Source: Adhaeretor mobilis (lineage in GTDB: Bacteria > Planctomycetota > Planctomycetia > Pirellulales > Lacipirellulaceae). From it: a stretch of 64,000 nt of DNA. The position numbers were made by a program, and so were the translations under genes. How positions within the stretch are numbered: position 1 is the first letter of the stretch; the number at the start of each line of letters is the position of its first letter. The notes under the pieces were generated by a model. It made no database searches. It was not told where the DNA came from and saw only the letters and a program-made list of their open reading frames with translations. The stretch spans positions 3,955,178-4,019,177 of the forward strand of contig NZ_CP036263.1 of assembly GCF_007741515.1 (NCBI RefSeq). The letters are read 5' to 3'. Shown piece after piece: positions 27,753 to 36,046 of the stretch.

Positions 27753-28493
27753 ATGTCGCTTTCCCCCCTTAGCCCGGTTACTGATTATCAGTCGATGCTC
27801 AATCGCATCTTTTGGTTCACTTCAGGCGCTGCGCTAGCGGCGGTTTGGTTGTTGCGTACGAATCTGCCTTGGCTTGATGTGGCTTTGAAACAGGTAGATT
27901 TTTCGTTGGAGTTCGGTGGCGACAAAATTTTGCCGGTGCCAGGGGGTTACCTGCTGCCGGCGCTTGCCGTTGGACTGTGCTCGCGAATCTTCCGCATCCA
28001 TGGCAAATTGGCAGATTGGCTAGGCATTCGCGAACGGTTTGACTTGGATGTGATCATAGGCGAATTGGCTCATCGCACAGGTGTTGAACTCGAAGGATAT
28101 TCAGACGAGCAACTAGTTTCTCATCGGCACGATCTCATGCGCGGCGCTTTCTATCCGTTCGTGAGTGGGCGCGATCCACAGATAGACGAGACGCTCATTT
28201 ACCGAGCTCGCGATCTCTGGTCGTGGCTATGGATTGGACTGGAAGCGACGACCATTTTCGTTGCCACGGGCATGATGCTCGTTGCCACGGGTGCCCAGCA
28301 GCCAGGAATCACCGTGATGCTCACGACACTAGCGTTTGCTGCGGTAGGCCTACCGGCAGTGAGAAATGAATGCCGACGTCACGCTGTTGCTCAGGTGAGG
28401 GAGATTGTGCGCGATCCTGTGCGAGCGGAACTAGTACGACTGGCATTTCATGCGACGCTGTCTCAGCCGTTTGCCGCTAGGTTAGCCGCGTAG
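27753..28493 (+). CDS. multi-pass membrane protein, unknown function
   Basis: 246 residues from ATG 27753 (GTG at 27714 is an alternative). Hydrophobic segments are seen near residues 15-33, 57-75, 152-170 and 175-200, separated by a soluble middle stretch. No family recognised. Its TAG stop at 28491-28493 is supplied by the arm of a palindromic repeat that was later split by the IS1182-family insertion. Confidence 0.75.
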   Translation: MSLSPLSPVTDYQSMLNRIFWFTSGAALAAVWLLRTNLPWLDVALKQVDFSLEFGGDKILPVPGGYLLPALAVGLCSRIFRIHGKLADWLGIRERFDLDVIIGELAHRTGVELEGYSDEQLVSHRHDLMRGAFYPFVSGRDPQIDETLIYRARDLWSWLWIGLEATTIFVATGMMLVATGAQQPGITVMLTTLAFAAVGLPAVRNECRRHAVAQVREIVRDPVRAELVRLAFHATLSQPFAARLAA

Positions 28494-28504
28494 GGTCCGC
28501 TGTG
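28490..28504 (+). repeat. left fragment of a palindromic repeat split by the IS, with target duplication
   Basis: GTAGGGTCCGCTGTG is the first 15 bases of the repeat whose remainder lies at 30044-30125. The last five bases (CTGTG, 28500-28504) recur at 30044-30048 as the target-site duplication. Confidence 0.8.
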
Positions 28505-30043
28505 AGCTTGTGAATTATTCAGCTACCTACTCGGCAGCTAAGAATTTAGAATCGGTGACTGCTTTGATTCTAACATGCTTTACGATGGAGGTTCTTGATG
28601 GAACGTACCACACAGACCGGCACGGCCCGTTTTCAGCGTGCTGAGCGACGACAGATCGAGTTTCGCCCGCTCGCACTCGATCAATTGCTTGCTGAAGATC
28701 ACGCAGCGCGACTGATTTGGGCCTACGTGGAAGGACTCGACCTGACGCTCTTGTATCAGAAGATTAAGGCGGTGGATGGGAATGCTGGTCGCAATCCGAT
28801 CGATCCAAAGATTCTCCTCTCGTTGTGGCTCTTCGCCACCGTCGAGGGAGTCACCTCCGCTCGTCGACTCGCTAAGCTCTGCCAAGAACACTTGGCTTAC
28901 CTGTGGATCTGTGGCGAAGTGAGCGTGAATTACCATACGCTGAGCGACTTTCGCACCCAACACCATGAGTTTCTCGACGACCTGCTCACTCAAAGCGTGG
29001 CCACGCTGCTGCACCAGGGACTCATTGAACTCAACAGCCTGGCCCAAGACGGGATGCGTGTTCGCGCATCGGCCAGTTCGAGTTCCTTCCGCAGGAAGCC
29101 CACCCTCGATGAATGCCTCGCCCAGGCGGAGCAACATCTGGAAACACTTCAGAGGGAGAGCGAAGAAGATGTCGGGGTTGAGAACCGTCGTGAACAGGCA
29201 GCACGGGTGCGTGCGGCTCGTGAGCGGCAGGAGCGTATTGAAGCGGCTTTAGAAGAGCGTGAAACGCTCGTTCCGAAAATGGAGCGTCGTAAGAAGGGTT
29301 CTGGTAGCGAAGCACGCGCTTCGACCACCGACCCCGAAGCACGCAAGATGAAGATGGCCGATGGGGGCTTTCGTCCGGCCTATAACGTACAGTTTGCGAC
29401 GACCGATACGCTGGTGATTGCTGGTGTGGAGGTGGTCAATGCGGGGACTGACGGCGGTCAGATGAAGCCGATGATTGATCAACTTGAGCGGCGCTACCAG
29501 CAGGCTCCCGAGCAGTACCTGGCCGATGGGGGCTTCGTGAAGCTGGACGACATTACTGCCCTTGAGCAGGCGGGGGTCGAAGCGTATCTGCCGATCATGG
29601 AGCAAACACGTAAGGAGTCCAAGGGGATCGACCCGTTTGCTCCGGTGAAAGGCGATAGCGAAGAGGTCAAGCGGTGGCGTGCCCGGATGGGCACTTCCAC
29701 AGCGAAAGAGATCTATCAGCAGCGCAGTGCGACTGCTGAGTTCCCCAACGCCGGCTGTCGGAATCGGGGGCTGGGTCAGTTCCCGGTTCGAGGGTTGCTG
29801 AAAGCCAGAGCGATCTGTTTATGGCAGGCACTAGCGCACAACTTCCAGAGAACACTTGATTTACGGCGGCAAGCGACCGGGTAAGCTTGTGATGATCAGG
29901 CAAGGATGCCAACGCCATCGGGTCGTCAGCATCCCAAGCAACTTTAGCAAACAGGGGTGTTTAACAACGACACAACCAACCTTTCAAGAAAGCCCCCCCC
30001 GAGCACTAGGACCTCAGGCCCGGTTGAGAAAAATTCACGGCCT
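28505..30043. mobile_element. IS1182-family insertion sequence, about 1.54 kb
   Basis: The element is bounded by a 5-bp direct repeat CTGTG (28500-28504 and 30044-30048). Its termini form imperfect inverted repeats: the left end AGCTTGTGAATTATTC matches the reverse complement of the right end (AGGCCGTGAATTTTTC) at 12 of 16 positions. It carries one transposase gene. Removing it with one CTGTG copy restores a perfect 22-bp inverted repeat in the target, which confirms the ends. Confidence 0.85.
28598..29884 (+). CDS. IS1182-family transposase
   Basis: 428 residues from ATG 28598, with GGAGG six bases upstream. N-terminal DUF772-type region (FRPLALDQLLAEDHAARLIW, NPIDPKILLSLWLFATVEGV), then a DDE core: LAQDGMRVRA (first Asp), YLADGGF (second Asp) and the C-terminal AEFPNAGCRNRGLGQFPVRG (Glu) block typical of IS1182/IS5-like DDE_Tnp_1 enzymes. 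A charged coiled coil covers roughly residues 165-235. No frameshift or stop is seen, so the protein looks intact. Confidence 0.93.
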   Translation: MERTTQTGTARFQRAERRQIEFRPLALDQLLAEDHAARLIWAYVEGLDLTLLYQKIKAVDGNAGRNPIDPKILLSLWLFATVEGVTSARRLAKLCQEHLAYLWICGEVSVNYHTLSDFRTQHHEFLDDLLTQSVATLLHQGLIELNSLAQDGMRVRASASSSSFRRKPTLDECLAQAEQHLETLQRESEEDVGVENRREQAARVRAARERQERIEAALEERETLVPKMERRKKGSGSEARASTTDPEARKMKMADGGFRPAYNVQFATTDTLVIAGVEVVNAGTDGGQMKPMIDQLERRYQQAPEQYLADGGFVKLDDITALEQAGVEAYLPIMEQTRKESKGIDPFAPVKGDSEEVKRWRARMGTSTAKEIYQQRSATAEFPNAGCRNRGLGQFPVRGLLKARAICLWQALAHNFQRTLDLRRQATG

Positions 30044-30125
30044 CTGTGCGGACCATCTGCTTCACGCAAAGCAAAACGTTGCTTTATGGCTCTCCAGAGC
30101 TCTTGGTCCGCACAGCGGACCCTAC
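30044..30125 (+). repeat. right part of the palindromic repeat (REP/MITE-like) interrupted by the IS
   Basis: Joined to 28490-28504 (one CTGTG removed) this gives a 92-bp element whose ends are a perfect 22-bp inverted repeat, GTAGGGTCCG... to CGGACCA. Inside are smaller palindromes such as GCTCTCCAGAGC. The right end contains the TAG stop (30122-30124) of the leftward PQQ-propeller gene. Confidence 0.8.
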
Positions 30126-31372
30126 TTACCTATTGCAGCTAAAAACTCCTGTCGCTTCCCATCGACCATTTTCGTGTAGCGGTGATACAACCGCCCATCG
30201 GCAGGCGTCGGAGTGGCGAAGGCTTCATCGCCGAGCTGGTTTTCGCCAAGAGATTGAAACTCTTCTGGGTTGGCCTCGTACACGAAAATCGTACCCTTTT
30301 CGCTCGCAACGTAAATCTCGCTGCCAACAAGAACCGGCGAAGAACTGAAGCTACCACCGATACGCTGCTTCCACATTTGCTCGCCATCTCTGGCTCGCCA
30401 GCAGTAGGCGACTCCGCGATCCGTCACCGCGTAAAGATAGCCATCGGCGAGGAGTAGCGATTGCTCGTAGCACCTCGCCTGATTCTTCCAAACAATCTTG
30501 TGCTCGCCGCTCATTTCGACAGCTAAAGTAAACGTTTCAGGAAACCCGCCGCTAGCGAATGCTAGGCCAAGCCCTTCGTCCCAGACCATGGTGCCACAAG
30601 TAGCGTAGGTAGTGCCGGGCGTGCTCCACAACTCTTCACCTGAGGAGGGCTCGTACGCTGCGATCTGCTGATTGCCACTGAGCATCAATTGCAGCTTCCC
30701 GCCTGTCTGGACGCGGGCTACAGATGAGTAAGAAAGTGATTCGGGCCGGGGTGTTTTCCAACGCTGCTCTCCACTGGCACAATCAAACGCCACGAGACCG
30801 CTCTCTGGGCCATCGTACTCGCTGGTTACGATAACGAGCCCGTCGGCCACAACCGGCGAAGAACCAAACCCGAACTTGAACCGCTGCGGGTCGAACTCGA
30901 GGGCTCGTTTTTGCCAAATTTGCTGACCCTCTAGAGTGAATGCTGTGATCCATGCCGCGTTGTTGTTATGAAAGAGCGCAAACACACGTTTGCCGTCGGA
31001 TGCCACGGTTGGACTGGCGTTGGTGTTATTCGGGTGGACGTTCTGGGAAAGCCCACCCTCGTGAACTACTGGCTGGGCGAGGAGCTCGCCGGTTTGCCGA
31101 TCAAAGATCAACAGCGATTGCGTGCCCGCCGCATCGTCGGCCGTCGTTAAGTAGATGCGATTTCCAACCAGAGTAGGAGAGGAGTGCCCCCGCCCCAGCA
31201 CAGGTGTCTTCCAAGCCAGCCCTTCCGATTCGCTCCACTGGTTAGGAGCTGTCGCTCCTGCGGCCGCGTGATTATCGCCTGTGGGCCCCCGCCATTGGGG
31301 CCAATCTTCGGCTGCTAGCTGACTTCCCAACGTGATAAAAACCGCAACAAAGTAAGCTGGTAGAAGTCGCAT
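30122..31372 (-). CDS. secreted PQQ-like beta-propeller repeat protein
   Basis: 416 residues. The ATG at 31372 opens a signal peptide (MRLLPAYFVAVFITLGSQLAAE) followed by DWPQWRGPTGDN, the characteristic first strand of planctomycete PQQ-binding-like (BamB/quinoprotein) propellers. Repeated blades are visible: WKTPVLGRGHSSP, LIFDRQTGEL, VAFDCASGEQRWKTP, AAYEPSSGEELW, YCWRARDGEQMWKQ, FVYEANPEE. Such proteins occur in the periplasm; most lack PQQ and their role is unknown. Convergent with the membrane protein at 27753, originally separated only by the 92-bp repeat. Confidence 0.92.
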   Translation of the reverse strand: MRLLPAYFVAVFITLGSQLAAEDWPQWRGPTGDNHAAAGATAPNQWSESEGLAWKTPVLGRGHSSPTLVGNRIYLTTADDAAGTQSLLIFDRQTGELLAQPVVHEGGLSQNVHPNNTNASPTVASDGKRVFALFHNNNAAWITAFTLEGQQIWQKRALEFDPQRFKFGFGSSPVVADGLVIVTSEYDGPESGLVAFDCASGEQRWKTPRPESLSYSSVARVQTGGKLQLMLSGNQQIAAYEPSSGEELWSTPGTTYATCGTMVWDEGLGLAFASGGFPETFTLAVEMSGEHKIVWKNQARCYEQSLLLADGYLYAVTDRGVAYCWRARDGEQMWKQRIGGSFSSSPVLVGSEIYVASEKGTIFVYEANPEEFQSLGENQLGDEAFATPTPADGRLYHRYTKMVDGKRQEFLAAIGK

Positions 31373-31596
31373 TAGTCTTTCGCCGAAGGGGTGTACCGCC
31401 GTTTTATACCGTTTCCTTTCCCTCGGATAGTATCGTGGTTCGCCGCAAGAATGGCTGCACGAGTGCCGAGAAACTGCTATCACCCGGGGCGATTGACCTT
31501 GAAGGGTGCCGGAATATTGTCTCGAATCCTTCGACCCTGAGCCTCGCTACGGTTTGTCGTGTGAGCTCCTATCCATGTCCCCGGCTACAAGGCACC

Positions 31597-32217
31597 ATGT
31601 TCTTAAACGCTCCATTTCAGTTTCTCTCCACCACTTCCTGTCGCAAGCTGGTTGTTGCGGCGTGCGCTGCTTACTCTTTCACATGCCTAACTCCGACCAT
31701 ATCGTGCCTCGGGGCAGAGCCAGATTCGCCACAAGTATTGCCAGCGAAAACAGAGGCAAAGCCTGAAGTGAAGCCCGAGGCCGAAGCCGCTCCCAAGAAG
31801 CAAAAGCAGGTGATAGGCGCCATCGCAAAGGTAGAAGAGAAGCAAAGCGATCTGACCTTCACCGCCCGCGTCGACACTGGGGCTACCACGTCCTCAATAC
31901 ACGTCGAGCAGTGGAACATTGCCGACAGCGCAGAAAAGATGACCAAGAATCTTGGCAAGAAGATCCGCTTCCAAATCAAGAATGGCGACGGCGATAGAAA
32001 ATGGCTCGAACGGAAAATCGAAGCCATCTCCGTAGTAAAGACTTCGGAGCGCGAAGAAATGCGTTATAAGGTACCGGTCACGCTTACCTGCAACGGAGTG
32101 AAGAAGCGAGTGCTCGTATCGCTGAACGACCGCTCCCACATGAAGTTTCCCGTACTCCTGGGACGCAACTACCTGGAAGGCGACTTCCTAGTGGATGTTG
32201 AGCTGAGCAAAGAGTAA
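31597..32217 (+). CDS. retropepsin-like aspartic endopeptidase domain protein (RimK-lysin/Zn_protease type)
   Basis: 206 residues from ATG 31597, which opens a leader ending near ISCLGAE. A Glu/Pro/Lys-rich linker (residues 45-70) precedes the domain. ARVDTGATTSSIH is the single catalytic DTGA motif of the family formerly called 'ATP-dependent zinc protease' (PF05618), and VLLGRNYLEGDFLVDV is its conserved end. Family members work as dimers like retroviral proteases; native substrates are mostly unknown. The leader suggests periplasmic action here. It is divergent from the PQQ-propeller gene. Confidence 0.88.
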   Translation: MFLNAPFQFLSTTSCRKLVVAACAAYSFTCLTPTISCLGAEPDSPQVLPAKTEAKPEVKPEAEAAPKKQKQVIGAIAKVEEKQSDLTFTARVDTGATTSSIHVEQWNIADSAEKMTKNLGKKIRFQIKNGDGDRKWLERKIEAISVVKTSEREEMRYKVPVTLTCNGVKKRVLVSLNDRSHMKFPVLLGRNYLEGDFLVDVELSKE

Positions 32218-32522
32218 TGCGTAGCTGCTCAAGCGGTGTAAAAGCACTTTCTGAATGTGCACACTGCCTGCGATCTTCTAGCTGACCCCCGAGTACACGG
32301 TCTTTGATGGACTGTGAACTTAGGTAATTCACGTCGTGATTTCTCAATATCACGGTCGTGCGTCACATACTGGAAAGTTCGATATTTTCGTTCGTAATCT
32401 CCGATGCGAATAGTACGGCCGTATCACTCGGTCTTGTTGCGTTCGTTCAGTCCGACGATGAGGTCTGGTTTGTGAATGCTCGCTTGTAACGACCCTGCGT
32501 TCGTTTCTTGGAGATTGTATCG
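32218..32522. other. intergenic region with a small hairpin
   Basis: No gene. CGTGAT and ATCACG near 32334-32353 form a short hairpin within a longer CACG...CGTG palindrome. It should include the promoter of the MORN-type gene. Confidence 0.4.
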
Positions 32523-33746
32523 ATGAAAGCCAGCAAATTCACTCAATTTAAACGCGTGTTAGCTCCGCTGACTCTTTCCGCAGTACTGGCAACGCCAGTG
32601 GCAGCTCAGCAAGCGTTTTCTTTCGTAGAGGCAGAGCCTGCCGCTGAGCCGACACTAGCAGACACAAGTCCTGCAGAGATTTCATTCAGTCCTAGTACTA
32701 TTGAAGATGACTTTGAAAATGCATCGGCGGGCGGAGAGACGGAGACATTTATTGAACGTTATCCCGACGGCAAGCCTCATATTGAACGTGAAGTGACTCT
32801 CGATCCACAGGGCAACTATATCAACCACGGACAGTGGAAGATGCTCAATCACGAAGGTGCCGTGGTCGCAGAAGGCCGCTACGAGATGGGCCAGCGCGTT
32901 GGTGTTTGGTCGCGGTGGCAAGACCGCAAGTCCTCGCCTGCGTTTAGCCAATCACCTTACAATCGCTTCAAGGCGCCGTTTCTTTCGCAGGCGACTTTCA
33001 CCAACGGGCAGCTCGACGGCGAGTGGTTGATCTTTGATTCCAACCAAAGTAAATGCAGCCAGATCTCAATCAGCAACGGCCAGCGCCATGGCATGGCCGT
33101 GCTGTGGGACGCAAGCGGCAAAGTAATCCGAGAAACGCAATACAAGCAGGGTGTTCCCGTGGGCGATGTTATTCAGCTTGATCAACAAACTGGCCAGCCA
33201 AAGAAAGTAGCCACCTACCTAGACGGGCGGCAGATCGTGTCGAAGAACACCAACTTCGCACGCCGCGGTGGCAAAAAAACGGAAGCCCAGTACCTAGCAC
33301 CCCGAACCGTCGTGACCACACCAGACAGTTTCTGGGACATGGAGTTCGCTAAGTATGAGAACACAGGCGAACCCCTGCGTCATGGTAAGAGCCGAGCGTG
33401 GCACGCGAATGGTCAAATACAACTAGAAGGCCAGTACGAACACGACAAGCGAACCGGTCACTTCACCTACTGGCACCCCAATGGCCAGAAAGCGGCTGAG
33501 GGGACGTTCCGCAACGATGTGAACGAAGGCACTTGGGTCTGGTGGCACGAGAACGGACAGAAGGCAGCCATCGGTCACTATGACGGCGGATCACTCATCG
33601 GCCAGTGGCGTTGGTGGAAGGAAGACGGCAAACTCGCCAAGCAGAAAACCTACGATACACCTCAGCAAGTCACATCCGCTGACGAGTTGAAGGATCGGGT
33701 TGACGTGGGTGCGTTGCCTAGTAACGACTTGCGATTAGTGCGCTAG
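32523..33746 (+). CDS. exported MORN-repeat (YwqK-like) protein
   Basis: 407 residues. GGAG lies about 10 bases before the ATG at 32523, and the leader ends near PVAAQ. Two blocks of MORN_2-type repeats are seen: residues 83-130 (ERYPDGKPHIEREVTLD, GVVVAEGRYEMGQRVGVW-like) and 285-375 (HANGQIQLEGQYEHDKRTGHF, HPNGQKAAEGTF, HENGQKAAIGHY, WKEDGKLAKQKTY). The G-x-W/F-x-x-W/Y-H-x-N-G-Q pattern is shared with the YwqK family. These repeats form beta-hairpin sheets for binding; the partner is unknown. Followed by a strong hairpin at 33813. Confidence 0.88.
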   Translation: MKASKFTQFKRVLAPLTLSAVLATPVAAQQAFSFVEAEPAAEPTLADTSPAEISFSPSTIEDDFENASAGGETETFIERYPDGKPHIEREVTLDPQGNYINHGQWKMLNHEGAVVAEGRYEMGQRVGVWSRWQDRKSSPAFSQSPYNRFKAPFLSQATFTNGQLDGEWLIFDSNQSKCSQISISNGQRHGMAVLWDASGKVIRETQYKQGVPVGDVIQLDQQTGQPKKVATYLDGRQIVSKNTNFARRGGKKTEAQYLAPRTVVTTPDSFWDMEFAKYENTGEPLRHGKSRAWHANGQIQLEGQYEHDKRTGHFTYWHPNGQKAAEGTFRNDVNEGTWVWWHENGQKAAIGHYDGGSLIGQWRWWKEDGKLAKQKTYDTPQQVTSADELKDRVDVGALPSNDLRLVR

Positions 33747-33812
33747 ATTCGTTTAATTTGCCTACGATAGTAGGTAGACTAGAACGGCGAACTTCCAGCG
33801 ATGGAGAACAAG

Positions 33813-33846
33813 AGCTTGTCGAGCGATAATCGCTCGACAAGCTTTT
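33813..33846. terminator. hairpin terminator between convergent genes
   Basis: AGCTTGTCGAGCGA and its complement form a 14-bp perfect stem with a 3-base loop, followed by TTTT on the plus strand. It can terminate the MORN gene and perhaps the convergent methyltransferase gene. Confidence 0.8.
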
Positions 33847-33949
33847 CTTATTCAGTTCCTATCTCGGAGCCTGATTCTGGAGCAAGACTCACGTCGCCAT
33901 CAGTTCGGAAAGCCAATGGCACCTACGACGAAGGATCCGTCACCCTAAT

Positions 33950-34969
33950 TCACTCTTCCTGTTTTTCAAGCACCCAGCGAGTGAGAATTCCCGAGGCGTC
34001 CTCGAAATATCTCCAAGAAGCGGCGAAGAAAGTTACGTAGCGATTGTAGGTCTTCACATCCACAATCTTCAGCGCCGCTTCGCGATTCTCCACAAGCCGA
34101 TCAAACCACGCTCGTAGGGTAGGGCGGTAGTCGTGGACTGAGCAGTGCGCCACGCGAAAACCGGCTTGCTCAAAGGACTCTCGATGATGCCGGAACGGCG
34201 CTCCCATCGAACCGGGAAAATATATCTGCGAAGCAGCGGCTCCCGCGATCAGATTATCTTGAGTACGACAGAAGAAATGATGCACCATTCGTCCGTTGGG
34301 CTTGAGCGATCCGTAGAGTTTCTCCACGAGTTGGGGAATCTCACCTTGGCGAACATGTTCCCAGGCGCCTATCGAGTAAATCGCATCATACTTATTCGGC
34401 TCGTAGTCACGGGTCACAAAGTTGTCGTATTCGACATTGAATCCATTGTGTTGCTCGTTGTAAGCCAGTTGCTCACGAGAGAGGGTAAGCCCATAAAGGT
34501 TCTCCTTATCGCCAGTCTCTTCGGCAATACGCTTGAGCATCGGGCCCCAACCACAACCGAGTTCCAAGATTCGCTCGCCCGGCTTGGGATCTATCAAACC
34601 TAGTATGTGATCCGCTTTGTGTTGCTGAGCCTCTTCGATCGTTTCGTCCGGGCTGTGAAAGTCGGCACACGTATAGAACATGTACCTGTGATCTAGAAAC
34701 AGCTCATAAAAGTCATTGGACACGTCATAATGCTCGGCAATGCCCAAGGCATGATCTTGCTTCATTTTTGCACGGACCAACAGCGGGCGCAATGGTGCCA
34801 GTGGCCAGGCGGTACGTATCCACCTCAGTCCATAGGGAAGCTCTGTCGTCAACGCCGTCCACGCCTTCTCTTCGTTGAGCGGCTTGGGAGAGCGAATGAG
34901 AAATTGCAAGTACGCGTAGGAAATGCCGTAAACAAACCACTCGATGAAGAAAATCGGAACACGCAACAT
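33950..34969 (-). CDS. cyclopropane-fatty-acyl-phospholipid synthase family methyltransferase
   Basis: 339 residues from ATG 34969. ALGIAEHYDVSNDFYELFLD and YMFYTCADF are the substrate-side signature of the CFA synthase/mycolic acid methyltransferase family. ERILELGCGWGPMLKRIAEE is the SAM-binding motif I, and YDAIYSIGAWEHV the acidic loop. The family methylates unsaturated fatty acyl chains of membrane phospholipids using SAM. The N-terminal 60 residues are hydrophobic and not typical of E. coli Cfa, so membrane attachment is likely. The frame is open to 35035, but ATG 34969 gives the cleaner start. Confidence 0.88.
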   Translation of the reverse strand: MLRVPIFFIEWFVYGISYAYLQFLIRSPKPLNEEKAWTALTTELPYGLRWIRTAWPLAPLRPLLVRAKMKQDHALGIAEHYDVSNDFYELFLDHRYMFYTCADFHSPDETIEEAQQHKADHILGLIDPKPGERILELGCGWGPMLKRIAEETGDKENLYGLTLSREQLAYNEQHNGFNVEYDNFVTRDYEPNKYDAIYSIGAWEHVRQGEIPQLVEKLYGSLKPNGRMVHHFFCRTQDNLIAGAAASQIYFPGSMGAPFRHHRESFEQAGFRVAHCSVHDYRPTLRAWFDRLVENREAALKIVDVKTYNRYVTFFAASWRYFEDASGILTRWVLEKQEE

Positions 34970-35174
34970 GGAACACTCGGGGGGCCGAAGGCGACTTGAG
35001 AATGGCAGTATGGTTCGGGCAACCGCAATGAACAAGTCATCAGTCCAGAGTTTCTAGCGAATTTGATTGCGGAATGAGAAAGAAAATATTTGACGAAGCT
35101 ATGCCAACATGCAACATTGCATCCACACCCCCCCTCGGGATAGGTCTATCGTAGCTTCAGAGAGCGAGAAACGG

Positions 35175-35555
35175 ATGAGCATGCCCAAGAATGTACTTGG
35201 TGAGGAACTCCAACCTTGTTGTGGGGATCCGATGACTGGTTTCTATCGCGACGGCTATTGTCGTACGGGACTCGGCGACGATGGTGTTCATACCGTGTGC
35301 ATAGAAGCGAATGAAGGATTCCTGGAATTTTCCATGGCCTGCGGCAACGATCTCTCGACGCCTATCCCTGAGTACCAATTCCCGGGATTAGTCGCAGGCG
35401 ATCGTTGGTGCCTCTGTGCCCAACGTTGGCAGCAGGCGTTCGAGGCGGGCATGGCACCGGCTGTGCTGCTTGCTTCAACACACATTTCGACACTCGAATT
35501 CGTCGATCTAGAAAACCTGGAAGCACACGCCCTGGACGCTGAGAGACGTTCTTAG
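35175..35555 (+). CDS. DUF2237 family protein
   Basis: 126 residues starting MSMPKNVLGEELQPCC. The run KNVLG-x-x-L-x-x-C, TGFYRDGYCRTG, DDGVHTVCIE, EFLEFS-like, GNDLSTP and PGLVAGDRWCLCAQRW is the full pattern of DUF2237, a small widespread cytoplasmic family with conserved Cys residues. Function unknown. The frame is open to 35109, but ATG 35175 matches the family start. Confidence 0.92.
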   Translation: MSMPKNVLGEELQPCCGDPMTGFYRDGYCRTGLGDDGVHTVCIEANEGFLEFSMACGNDLSTPIPEYQFPGLVAGDRWCLCAQRWQQAFEAGMAPAVLLASTHISTLEFVDLENLEAHALDAERRS

Positions 35556-35613
35556 CACGACAAACGTGACATTCTTGTGAGAAGTAGCCCGCGCGAACTA
35601 CGCCCCATGCTAC

Positions 35614-35865
35614 ATGCCCTGGGTACTTCACACTGAAGGTGGAAAAACCCACCTCGGCTTGAAAATGCCGGAGAGTGGAGATCATGGGGCCGCTACGTAT
35701 AGTGATCCACAGGGAGAGCTGTTTAAGCTGCCCGACGGAGAGATCGAAATGCGAGCACCCTCAGATGTCTCGGTCATGCCAGCAGGTCTGGAAAAAACTC
35801 TGTCCGTTGAAGATTTCCGCGACTTGCTGGCGTTTTTATCTGGCGAATCGAATACTTCTGAATAA
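35614..35865 (+). pseudogene. C-terminal remnant of a planctomycete heme-binding-domain protein
   Basis: 83 codons. LFKLPDGEIEMRAPSDVSVMPAGLEKTLSVEDFRDLLAFL is close to the extreme C-terminus of the large exported 'putative heme-binding domain' proteins of planctomycetes (normally 700-1000 residues ending in MPEGLEK...DLLAFL). The rest of the gene is missing and there is no signal peptide or Shine-Dalgarno, so this is most likely a gene relic. Expression is doubtful. Confidence 0.6.
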
Positions 35866-35869
35866 CCCA

Positions 35870-35940
35870 TTTAGACGCTGAGCTTGCTCTCCGCTGGTAC
35901 CAATCCTCGAACTAATGGCAGAGCGAGCTCAGCCGCTAAA
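35870..35940. repeat. inverted repeat of the TTAGCCGCTGAGCTTGCTC family
   Basis: Left arm 35870-35892 and right arm 35918-35940 are complementary at 19 of 23 positions. The same family recurs at 59965-60021. It fills the gap before purF. Confidence 0.75.
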
Positions 35941-36046
35941 TTCGACTCGCCCGTTGAGAGATTATCGCTCACGGAATAGAATTCTTCTTTAGGCGTTGCA
36001 AGTTCCCCCCTGCCTCCCACTCTCCACGTCTGGCTTCCCCCCCCGA

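Noticed and set aside
30111-30125. CACAGCGGACCCTAC read as the right terminal repeat of the IS, pairing with 28490-28504
   Set aside because: The same sequence occurs at 40470 and 55068-55181 without any IS, and removing 28505-30048 restores an intact palindrome; it belongs to the target repeat.
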